DNA of 27,004 bases, from the IMG/VR virus record IMGVR_UViG_3300042542_001403, positions 1-27,004 of that record; one strand, 5' to 3'. The notes under the pieces were generated by a model. It was not told the DNA's origin, ran no database searches, and saw only the letters and a list, made by a program, of their open reading frames with translations. Positions 7,701 through 14,590 of this stretch are shown one piece after another. The translations under genes and the position numbers were made by a program. The DNA is from a virus. How positions within the stretch are numbered: the first letter of the stretch is position 1; the number at the start of each line of letters is the position of its first letter.

Positions 7701-9890
7701 ATCAGTCATAGCAGGAACGTCCTGCCTGAGTGTCATCTCAGATCCAGCGGGTATTTCACTAAGCTTTCCAACATTAGCTTTCTTCCTTGGATCACTGAGC
7801 GAGTCTCGAATTGTCTGGAAGTTTGGAAGTGCTTGCGATGAAAACTCGGGAACTTTCCTGACCGGGATATCGCGGTTGATTGCAGCCTGCAACGCTTCCC
7901 TGTCGAGTGTTCCACCAGCTTGAAGAGCTTCAAGTTGCGACCTGACATCTGGAGAAAAGATTCGCCCACTCTCCATCATCTCCGCTTGAGACCCTGGGAC
8001 TGACTCCTTGAACCTTTCAAAGGCAGCAGCTCTACGCTCTGAAATTGTTTGAGGTTGCTCACCCCTTTGCGTCCGCTGCTCGGTAGCCTTCGGAACATTT
8101 ACACCCTTCCAAGGAACTGACTCGGTGGTTGCGTAGTGCATCCACGCGATGGCGTCTTCAGGCGAAATCTTTCCGGTGAAGAGCTGCTTTGTCGAAGCCT
8201 TGAAAGCCTTGAACCAAGAGCGAATCTCACTGCGTTGGATATTCGGAATCTGCTCACCAAACGCCTGAATAAGCCCTTCTTCGAGGGCAAGCTCTTGCGC
8301 CCGCTTCGGAGTAAGTTTGCCTTCTTGGACCTCGGCATTGCGGGCCAGAAGCTCACTCTTGTAGGCGGGACTATCTTGAGCGGACTCAAGCAGTGACTTC
8401 CGCATCGAAGGGTTTGTGACCCCTTGGAACACATCGTGACCAATCTCGTGGATAGCAGTGTCTGGGGTGGCCATCAATGGATTGACGCGAACGATTCGGT
8501 TACCTGTCTTGGGATCAGACAGGTACATGCCTCGAACCTCGGTAGATCCGGCAAACGGACGATCAAGTTCGATGGTCAGATTACGGCGAGCGGCAATTTT
8601 GGCGGCTGAATCAATGTCAGCCTGAGTTATCTTCGCCCCTTCGCCTTCGCGTTGGAGACGGCTGTAGAGGCTATCGTAGATGTCTTGAGCGGTCTTTACA
8701 GCAGCAGTTTCAGCCTTGAACGGCTCTTCGGTAACAGCCCGAAGCTCTTCCATCTTGGTAATACCAGCGCGTTCCTCTGCGGTCAGGAAGCGTTTCGCCA
8801 TGTTCCTCTGCTCAAGGACTTGTTGGTACGCATCCTCAAGTCCATCCTGATACTGCTTTGCAACGAACTCTGGAAGCGTGGTCGGATCGCTGATGACCCG
8901 AGCGACATCGGGATCGTTGGCCAATTCCTGAATGCGCTCTTTGGGGATCTTAAGCTTAACGCTGTTGGCAGCTTCCTTGATCAGCGTCTCGGTAGGTTCA
9001 GTCTCGGATTTCCACCAGTTCTCGTATTGCTTGGCTGCTCGCTCTTCGCTGATGGGACGATTGCGTTGCTCAGTCTCGGTTCCGAAGAACTGCTCTGGAG
9101 CCACCTTTTCTTTCCCGATTCCAAGACGCTCTTCACGAGGAACCGTAAATTCCTCGGGCGTTTTGGAAAGCAGTCTGGCACGTTCCAGATCCAGCTTCTG
9201 AACCGGACCCTCTTCCGGTCCTTCTGACATGCCAAGTTTTCGACCTAACTTGGTGGGTCGATTGAATACTGTTCCGAGTGCGATGTCTGCTGCGAGCCGT
9301 CCACCGGAGAACTCTCCTCCCTGAGCGACATCGGCAACCTGTTGGCCAGTAGCCTGTGCTACGTTGGCTGCTACGTTGACAGCGGGTTCGACGAACCCCG
9401 GCTTGGTGATCGCCTCGCGCAGCGTGGTCTGTCGAGTCAGTGGCCTACCAAGTTCGCTGAGTCCCTTGAGAGAAGGGCGAGCGGTTAAAGCTGTGGGGGC
9501 AAACCCGCCAACATAAGAAGCTACTGGCTGCTCCTCCTGAGCTTGAGACAGTTTTTGAAGTGTCTCTGGAGAATACTTTTCAAGCAGTGCTTCTTGAGCT
9601 TTGCTCGCTCCATACGAAGTTCCAAAACCACCAATAAGACCACCAATAATAGATCCGGTTGCGGCACCTACTGGACCCAACGGTGCGCCAAGCAAAGCTC
9701 CACCCTTAGCACCTGCAATCGCTCCAGGAATGCCCGCAAGCGCGGGAACCGCGCTGGCAGCAGCCGATCTGGCTCCAGCTTCGAGTTTCCCCATGATTGG
9801 GTTTTCAAAGACATTCCCCTCCGCATCTATGTCATAGATCTCTGGATCGAGTTTGTTTTCGATCAACCAATCGCGCTGATTCTTGGTCAT
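4767..9890 (-). CDS. Giant polyvalent ejection-type protein with HEIGH zincin motif
   Basis: This 1707-residue protein is the largest here. Residues about 36-92 are an Ala/Gly glycine-zipper segment (AGAKGGALLGAPLGPVGA, SIIGGLIGGFGTSYGA) that could insert in membrane. Residues 481-485 are HEIGH, a zincin metalloprotease core, preceded by a GNRIVRVNPL strand and followed about 55 residues later by Glu-containing LALEEGLIQAFGEQI, a candidate third ligand. Residues about 795-840 hold VGFNPDRHSYFYDR and IGNTVFVKNP, a block I know from large polyvalent phage and plasmid proteins. About 1060-1500 resembles large polyvalent protein-associated domain 38 (RNVVGNAINYPLRELGDAG; FQKTPINVAAEALQF; LTxxA helices). 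It is likely packaged and ejected. It is not recognisably a virion RNA polymerase. Confidence 0.72.
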   Translation of the reverse strand: MTKNQRDWLIENKLDPEIYDIDAEGNVFENPIMGKLEAGARSAAASAVPALAGIPGAIAGAKGGALLGAPLGPVGAATGSIIGGLIGGFGTSYGASKAQEALLEKYSPETLQKLSQAQEEQPVASYVGGFAPTALTARPSLKGLSELGRPLTRQTTLREAITKPGFVEPAVNVAANVAQATGQQVADVAQGGEFSGGRLAADIALGTVFNRPTKLGRKLGMSEGPEEGPVQKLDLERARLLSKTPEEFTVPREERLGIGKEKVAPEQFFGTETEQRNRPISEERAAKQYENWWKSETEPTETLIKEAANSVKLKIPKERIQELANDPDVARVISDPTTLPEFVAKQYQDGLEDAYQQVLEQRNMAKRFLTAEERAGITKMEELRAVTEEPFKAETAAVKTAQDIYDSLYSRLQREGEGAKITQADIDSAAKIAARRNLTIELDRPFAGSTEVRGMYLSDPKTGNRIVRVNPLMATPDTAIHEIGHDVFQGVTNPSMRKSLLESAQDSPAYKSELLARNAEVQEGKLTPKRAQELALEEGLIQAFGEQIPNIQRSEIRSWFKAFKASTKQLFTGKISPEDAIAWMHYATTESVPWKGVNVPKATEQRTQRGEQPQTISERRAAAFERFKESVPGSQAEMMESGRIFSPDVRSQLEALQAGGTLDREALQAAINRDIPVRKVPEFSSQALPNFQTIRDSLSDPRKKANVGKLSEIPAGSEMTLRQDVPAMTDFGIGVVTGTSGDKTTYEPFIRVRNIKMVPTKGMETQSLKIGAGAAKNPAIVAKGTKHESQTIPSDINTWTQVGFNPDRHSYFYDRADGVTPVVGGDEAVQIGNTVFVKNPQTGDPTSFRFQRPEEKTRKFAGRVAEAEQLPTEVRETVGQSPEAQYTQQNVAEVADRASSMSLSQLNADLADSASNTRVASGMEIFSRQINSGDMTGASKTALALAKSGTTWGQLINQFKLLNSSTPEGLVRLVQDSLASKKRPEMTQQQAAILMDGANKLKLANDEVLAAGQVARDAFAANDVAAINQSIKQLDLADAKRSEVDVILNEQLAKINPADAADLFISMVQGSVMGPISIVRNVVGNAINYPLRELGDAGAAAIDATFSKDKNNSYNRRARTIDRIDAIGRSLPAALKTLLKGSNAMPYELGTDSGNPLNFQRAWRRIAEDMAAGKIGSALSARNLTEATVGILPDIMLRLTQATDIPFKQAERARIIGEIGRQKGLSEAQIQIAMRDPKLAFVTDAEAQRGRKGFSEEDLATIASESAKAVFQQDNTATQAVAGINRFIKDKLGATGYVPYRLISLFQKTPINVAAEALQFTPAGALQNWSKMTPRERNIAASRIAIGAMITTAFGYLYHKGAITPNLDTPGETNKARELAKAGGVMPPGTINLSAVKRLVSGGKADFQGGDTVVDLSSLGTAGALGIMAGSALRQAERGRTNEELATSVFKAVPQSGLNFVMEQQFLKGTSDFIKLLSQESTSSMDRWIKNLAVTAASPVAPAILGSMRRAERDKLPVIGGQSFIKDTVDELNQRYAALGLAIPGAKDPNAMPVRRDLWGDAVEQTPKGSNPWVYQFFNAWKARDIDADPLNTSIYSIWRRTADNSAIPSVPNPSLTWKQKTYDRMEPEQYDRYSELVGKYRRLFAEQEFMRPRFQQGGDERKLKLLQRAYDDGLLTAKKQFVRELTQSGQTLTPISARRGFQQPSE

Positions 9891-9894
9891 GTTA

Positions 9895-11313
9895 TTATCG
9901 GCTCAGTTTGTCGAACATGCTGCCAATCCACGGATCATTCATTTGGTATTCAGAATACTTTCCAGACGGTTTGTAACCAGCCTGCTGCATCGCCTGAGCA
10001 GACTTGTTCATAGCATCAATGTACAAACGATTTTGAACTTCTTGTGGCAGATTGCGGAACTGTTCAACGGGGAAGTTCTGAGAAACAACAGTTCTCGGAG
10101 TTCTCTGGTAAACGCTAGCCCCAACTTGTTCGGGCTGCACATTCAGTTCGCTCGCAACATCAGTGTAGAACGGTGTCGTCAGAGTCTGTCTTGCTCCGTA
10201 CGCAGAAGCTCCACCACGAGACTCAATTTCAGCCAGCTTTCTGTTAATGGCAGCAAACTCCTGCTCTGGAGACATGGGTCCAAGAACTTGAGGTTCAGGT
10301 TCAGCTTGAGGCTGAGAAGCGATAGCAGCAGCAGCACCGGATCTAGCTTTTCCAGAACTTCTTCCAACCATCGGTTCCCCTTCTACACCAGCAGGTCCTT
10401 TTGCGATAGGCTTTGTTGTGGCAGCAGCACCAATTCCTCCATTGAGACCAATTTGAGATGAAGCACCATACGCTTTTTTCATCTCTTCAAGCTGCGGAGC
10501 GATTTCCTTGATCTCACCTGCGGTCATGTCCCCAAAATCAACATTGAATGAACTGCCATCCCCAGTCTCACGCATCGAGACTTTGTATGGAGAATCCTTT
10601 TTCTTCCTAAAGAAGTCGGGGTTTGCGGTTTGAAATCGGGTAACAAGATCAGAAGGCCCCTGAACACTTACATCACCGGCAGCGTTTCGGCTGACAAACA
10701 CCTTGCCTTCGTCTTGCTTTGCCCGCCGCGCTTCTTCCTGTTTGCGAAGCGAAACATCGGAAGCACCCTTTATTCTGCGAAGAGACGCAATGTCCATTCT
10801 CTCGTATGGAGTGACAACGCCAGCTTCAACTGCGGCACGTTCAGTCGGACCCATTTCCGCAATGAGTTGGCCAATCAATTCTGCTTTCTCAGCAGCTTCC
10901 TTTTGATCGACCGAAAGCTTCTGAAGTCGCCCTATTTGGCGACCAAGCTCCTGAGATTGCTCAACTGGGCCGGTGATATATTTGCCAGTCAAAGCCTCTT
11001 CTGTTCCAGCCGTTTCAAGCAAACGCCTGCGGTTTTCCGCATCGGTTCGATTGGCCTCTAATTCAAGCTGACGCTTCAACATTTCGGCTTGCTGAGATCT
11101 TACGCGCTCCATCAATCGCTCTTCCTGCAACGCAGCAAGATCCTCTTCCATCAACGCCCGCTTGGCGGTTCTTTGCTGTCGGATCTGCTCGTTGGTTCCA
11201 GTGAACTCACCAGCAATGCCGCCGGTAAGTAGAGACAGTCCGCGCATGAACGGGTTGATCTTCTTTTCAGCCTGTTGCTGAAGTAGAGACTTAATATCGT
11301 CTGTAGTAGCCAT
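9895..11313 (-). CDS. Putative internal virion protein, coiled-coil N-terminus
   Basis: The encoded protein has 472 residues. A Gly-rich NPFMRGLSLLTGGIAGEFTG stretch near residue 20 could contact membrane. Residues about 50-105 are a strong coiled coil (LMEEDLAALQEERLMERV, EMLKRQLELEANRTDAENRR), and more helices follow to residue 200. The middle has a basic segment and a small DFGDMTAGEIKEIAPQLEEM helix. The C-terminus is Pro/Gln/Ala-rich, ending DPWIGSMFDKLSR. No enzymatic motif is seen. Location immediately before the 1707-residue protein and low-complexity, helical composition favour an ejection-complex component, but this is an inference. The gene ends with tandem stops (TAATAA), four bases before the next ATG. 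Confidence 0.55.
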   Translation of the reverse strand: MATTDDIKSLLQQQAEKKINPFMRGLSLLTGGIAGEFTGTNEQIRQQRTAKRALMEEDLAALQEERLMERVRSQQAEMLKRQLELEANRTDAENRRRLLETAGTEEALTGKYITGPVEQSQELGRQIGRLQKLSVDQKEAAEKAELIGQLIAEMGPTERAAVEAGVVTPYERMDIASLRRIKGASDVSLRKQEEARRAKQDEGKVFVSRNAAGDVSVQGPSDLVTRFQTANPDFFRKKKDSPYKVSMRETGDGSSFNVDFGDMTAGEIKEIAPQLEEMKKAYGASSQIGLNGGIGAAATTKPIAKGPAGVEGEPMVGRSSGKARSGAAAAIASQPQAEPEPQVLGPMSPEQEFAAINRKLAEIESRGGASAYGARQTLTTPFYTDVASELNVQPEQVGASVYQRTPRTVVSQNFPVEQFRNLPQEVQNRLYIDAMNKSAQAMQQAGYKPSGKYSEYQMNDPWIGSMFDKLSR

Positions 11314-11324
11314 AAGATGTTAGT

Positions 11325-12806
11325 TTAACCTTGCAGCGAACGCATTGCCCCCCTGCTTCTGAAGATCCTCATAGCAGCATTCATAATCTGATCGGGGTCG
11401 TAGTTGATGTACCTGTATTGGTCCTTCTGCTGTTGGGAGTTGGCCAACAGGTCATTGTAGAGTTTCTCGAACGGATCAGCCTGTCGATCAGGAATGGGGA
11501 TGGTTCGCAGCGGTTTGGATGGGATGGTTTCTTGATTCCCGCCAAATCCAATGTCTCCGAACAATCCGCCACCTCCGGTTCCGCCGCCTCCTGCTCCTCC
11601 CGCGCCTCCGCCGGTTCCAGGACGAGTTCCGCCGCCAGTTCCGGTGCCTCCGGTGCCTCCGGTGCCTCCGGTGCCTCCGCCAGTTCCGCTGCCAGTGCCT
11701 CCAGTGCCGGGGGGCTTCGTGGTCGTTCCACCGGTTTCACCTGCTGGAGGCTTGGTTGTTCCACCGCCCCCCTTTGTTTCCTCTTCAGTCGGCGTGGTTA
11801 TTCTTGGATCAGTAGCAAGCACCCAATTTCCATAAATCCCGTACCGTTCCTGAGTGGCCTTATCAAATGGATTCCATGTATAGTAGTTTCCATCTTCATC
11901 TATTTTCCACCCTTGTCTCCTGAGATTTATCTCTTTGATGCTTTCAGGTGTGGCTGTTGCAAACGGAGGCGCGACATCTCCTGTGGTCGGTTTAATCTCT
12001 TCTTTCCAATCAGGAGTTGCGTTCCATGAACTCGATGATGGTCCGGCATATGCGCCGGTTCCGGTTTCTGGAATGCCAGTGAAATCACCAGTATTCTCAA
12101 ATCCACCAGTGCTTGGTTGTTGCTGAGAAGAACCAAACGGCATTGGCTGTGAAGCGGATTCTTTTTTACCTCCACCAAAGCTTTCTGGAATTGAAAGATT
12201 GGGTTTAACGCCCTTCTCAAGATCGGCTTCCGAAATGGATCTTCCGCTTGGGACAACTATGGTATCCCGATTGTTGTATCGGTTGGCCATTATGATGTCG
12301 CCATTGTCCATGAAACCAATGGGAACGCTGTAATCAGGCCTGTTTGTGAACTCTTCAAAAGTCCTACCAACGGTTCCACCACCGCTAACCACACCTTGGG
12401 GGACAGATGGTGTCTGGCCAGCAAAGTCACCGGGATTAACATCGACTACTCCGATTTTGCCTCCAACTTTATCTGGAGAAATGAGACCTTTAACGCCGTA
12501 TCTGTCTTCGGTTATCGGATTCAACGTGGAACCGATTCCGCCGCGCACAAACGCGTTCTCTTCGCCACCTATTCCGATATTGATTCGCTCGACAGGCTGA
12601 TCACGGATGTTGAAATCAATATTGGAAGCGGGTGCATCGAAGTACCCCCAATTAGGACTACTTGCGTCCCATTGCCACTGATACCCATAGCTATCAGGTT
12701 GCTGAGGAACACCAAAATCGGATGGTCTTGGACCTGCGTAATTTTCATACCCCAAAGGGTACAAAGCACTCAGATCCTGAGCCAAATTTTCGATTGCATC
12801 AGCCAT
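11325..12806 (-). CDS. Low-complexity Gly/Thr-rich virion protein, function unknown
   Basis: The encoded protein has 493 residues. The N-terminal 60 are rich in Tyr, Trp, Pro and Ser; a small folded region may lie around residues 150-200 (FEEFTNRPDYSVPIGFMDNG, YNNRDTIVVPSGRSI); residues about 295-335 contain LRRQGWKIDEDGNYYTWNP. About residues 340-420 are almost only Gly, Thr and Pro, encoded by short tandem repeats. The C-terminal 60 residues return to a charged helix (DPFEKLYNDLLANSQQQKDQ ... MRIFRSRGAM). I do not recognise a family. Its place between two putative ejection proteins suggests a virion component, where the flexible Gly/Thr stretch could allow threading through the tail. Confidence 0.55.
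   Translation of the reverse strand: MADAIENLAQDLSALYPLGYENYAGPRPSDFGVPQQPDSYGYQWQWDASSPNWGYFDAPASNIDFNIRDQPVERINIGIGGEENAFVRGGIGSTLNPITEDRYGVKGLISPDKVGGKIGVVDVNPGDFAGQTPSVPQGVVSGGGTVGRTFEEFTNRPDYSVPIGFMDNGDIIMANRYNNRDTIVVPSGRSISEADLEKGVKPNLSIPESFGGGKKESASQPMPFGSSQQQPSTGGFENTGDFTGIPETGTGAYAGPSSSSWNATPDWKEEIKPTTGDVAPPFATATPESIKEINLRRQGWKIDEDGNYYTWNPFDKATQERYGIYGNWVLATDPRITTPTEEETKGGGGTTKPPAGETGGTTTKPPGTGGTGSGTGGGTGGTGGTGGTGTGGGTRPGTGGGAGGAGGGGTGGGGLFGDIGFGGNQETIPSKPLRTIPIPDRQADPFEKLYNDLLANSQQQKDQYRYINYDPDQIMNAAMRIFRSRGAMRSLQG
11643..11678 (-). repeat. Four perfect 9-base tandem repeats (Gly-Gly-Thr coding)
   Basis: On the plus strand GGTGCCTCC is repeated four times without a mismatch, inside a wider G/C-rich low-complexity block from about 11560 to 11790. 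On the coding strand this gives Gly-Gly-Thr triplets. The copy number is a multiple of three bases, so length changes would keep the frame. Confidence 0.8.
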
Positions 12807-12809
12807 ATA

Positions 12810-14231
12810 TCAGTTTTTGGGGATTATGCTCTCGATCCGACCGATCATCCAGTTGGCCACCAACTTCTTCGCCTTCGGTTTATCCTTGATCCACTTCGCG
12901 AACTTCTCCGCGTTGCTGTCGTAGAAGCTCTTGAACCAAGCGGGACCAACGAGTTCCTTCCAGAAGAAGAAGGCTTCCCACTGATCGGGGATGCACTCGC
13001 GAGCGACGTAGCAACCGGAGCGCATGATGTTGCCGTATCCTCCAGCCAAGTTTCCAATACCACTCGTGTATCCTTGGAACTGATTCATAAAGGAACCTTC
13101 CCGGTCTGCGGCATACTGGTTCTGAGCGTTTGTCAGCGCAAAACCTGTGCCCATCTTCATCAGGTCACCAGGGTTGGACATCTGCATACCCTGCATGTAC
13201 TGAGGCATCGCAAACGGAGAAGCACCCTGCTGAAGATTCGGGAGCTGAGCGGCTTGCGATACAATGGGCTGGAGACCGAGAGCAGATTGAACATTGGCGA
13301 TGTTCTGCTGCCTGTTGGCAATACCCTGCTGCTGCGAAGCCATCTGGCCTGCAAAGCTTTGCTGCTGGGCGGTGTTCCGCTGGCCGGTGGCTGCGAGGAT
13401 GTTTTGGAACGCTTCCTGAGCATTCCGATTTGCGGTATCGCTTGTAGTCTGGCCGCTCTGAAGCAAGCCCATCGCGGACTGCCAGCGTTGAGCGTTCGCA
13501 TTACCAATAGCATCCTGCAATGCGAGCGATTCACGAATAGCTGACGGGTTTCCAAGGAGATTGCCAATGGCACTACCACGAGCGCGAACAGCCTGCTGAA
13601 CCCTCCGCTCCATGCTTGGGTCCAATGTTCCAACCTGAGAAAGCCCCTGCTGAACCTGACGTTCAAGCTCGCTTCGGATCAAGCGAGCGGCACCGGTATC
13701 TTGCGGAGAAGCAGGAATCCCAACCTGTTCATAAGTTGGAGATTCAATCCTGCCCTCTGGGCTTCTGGAGCTTTTACCAACATCCCGCAGGAAGTTTTCG
13801 TAAAGAGAATACCGCTCAGGATCAATAGCCCTAAGCTCTTGCTGCCGTTGTTGAGCAAAATCGGTTCCGAACTTTCTGGCTAGATCTAACTGCTTCTGTG
13901 TTAAGTCAGGAGCAAGATCAGCCAATGCATTTGCGATTTGCTTTGTAACATCAATATCACCTTTTCCAGTGAAATCGTATGTTTTACCATTGTATGTTAC
14001 AGAGGTTCCAGTGCGAGCAGCCTGCTCCATTGCTCGCAGAAAAGGATACGTCTCTGCCTGAGCTTCTACAGCCTCTCTGTTTGCTGCCGCCAAATCAGGA
14101 GTTTTGTAATCAGGGCTGCACATCTGCGGCTCTCCCCAAGGAATAGAAGGATAGTCTTTGCTCCAGTCATCCTTAGCAAACAGCATTACGCTGTGAGCCA
14201 AAACTTTAGATATGTTGGTATCGATATTCAT
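12810..14231 (-). CDS. Putative internal virion/ejection protein with CWVARE-type C-terminal domain
   Basis: This 473-residue protein has a helical N-terminal half (AANREAVEAQAETYPFLRAM; VTKQIANALADLAPDLTQKQ) and a Gln/Ala/Asn-rich middle (about residues 230-380), as in internal head proteins that partly unfold during ejection. The last 67 residues form a distinct domain: CYVARECIPDQWEAFFFW, then GPAWFKSFYDSNAEKFAKWI and VANWMIGRI. I recall such a C-terminal module with a leading C-x-V-A-R-E motif at the end of many phage and bacterial proteins of unknown role. The gene begins by ATGA overlap with the GNAT-like gene and is followed by three more large putative ejection proteins. Confidence 0.6.
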   Translation of the reverse strand: MNIDTNISKVLAHSVMLFAKDDWSKDYPSIPWGEPQMCSPDYKTPDLAAANREAVEAQAETYPFLRAMEQAARTGTSVTYNGKTYDFTGKGDIDVTKQIANALADLAPDLTQKQLDLARKFGTDFAQQRQQELRAIDPERYSLYENFLRDVGKSSRSPEGRIESPTYEQVGIPASPQDTGAARLIRSELERQVQQGLSQVGTLDPSMERRVQQAVRARGSAIGNLLGNPSAIRESLALQDAIGNANAQRWQSAMGLLQSGQTTSDTANRNAQEAFQNILAATGQRNTAQQQSFAGQMASQQQGIANRQQNIANVQSALGLQPIVSQAAQLPNLQQGASPFAMPQYMQGMQMSNPGDLMKMGTGFALTNAQNQYAADREGSFMNQFQGYTSGIGNLAGGYGNIMRSGCYVARECIPDQWEAFFFWKELVGPAWFKSFYDSNAEKFAKWIKDKPKAKKLVANWMIGRIESIIPKN

Positions 14232-14590
14232 ACTCCTCCTTCAAAGATTTCTGTTTTCCAAATTGGGTTAAAGCCAAATCGTTTCATATACGAGCTGTAT
14301 GGGCTTCTTTCGTTGCAAGCTATGAAATATCTGGGAAAACCTTTTGTCTCCATTATGGAGTCATACACTCGTTTAAGGTGCATGCTGTCTCTGGCCGACA
14401 CCTTTTCGGTGTGATTCCAGAGCAGCAAAATTGGAACTCGGGCGATGGATGATGCCCCGATGATCTCTCCATTCCTTTCGACAACGTGCGATGGGTGAAT
14501 GATTGAGTCATTGTTTGCACGAGCAGCCTGCAAGACCTCGGACTCTTGCTCAAGCGTTTGAATGAGTTTAACCGTTGGGAATGAGTTCAT
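14228..14590 (-). CDS. GNAT-like protein in tail module
   Basis: The encoded protein has 120 residues. It has a GNAT-type core: VVERNGEIIGASSIARVP as strands 2-3, a long helix DSMHLKRVYDSIMETKG, a strand RYFIACNERSP, and a C-terminal YSSYMKRFGFNPIWKTEIF corresponding to the family's kxGF strand-helix. The acetyl-CoA pyrophosphate loop (Q/RxxGxG/A) is not evident, so catalysis is doubtful. Similar small GNAT-fold proteins sit between the nozzle and internal virion genes of many short-tailed phages, where they may be structural. It overlaps both neighbours by ATGA, placing it within the virion operon. Confidence 0.55.
   Translation of the reverse strand: MNSFPTVKLIQTLEQESEVLQAARANNDSIIHPSHVVERNGEIIGASSIARVPILLLWNHTEKVSARDSMHLKRVYDSIMETKGFPRYFIACNERSPYSSYMKRFGFNPIWKTEIFEGGV

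Noticed and set aside
4767-9890. N4-type virion RNA polymerase
   Set aside because: The N4-like capsid and giant size suggested it, but I see no T7-like polymerase motifs; the recognisable parts are polyvalent-type and zincin-type.
12396-13544. Open plus-strand frame of 382 residues
   Set aside because: It lies opposite two minus-strand genes with coherent protein composition and crosses their boundary. Its translation is irregular, with no recognisable domain. A shadow of coding bias.
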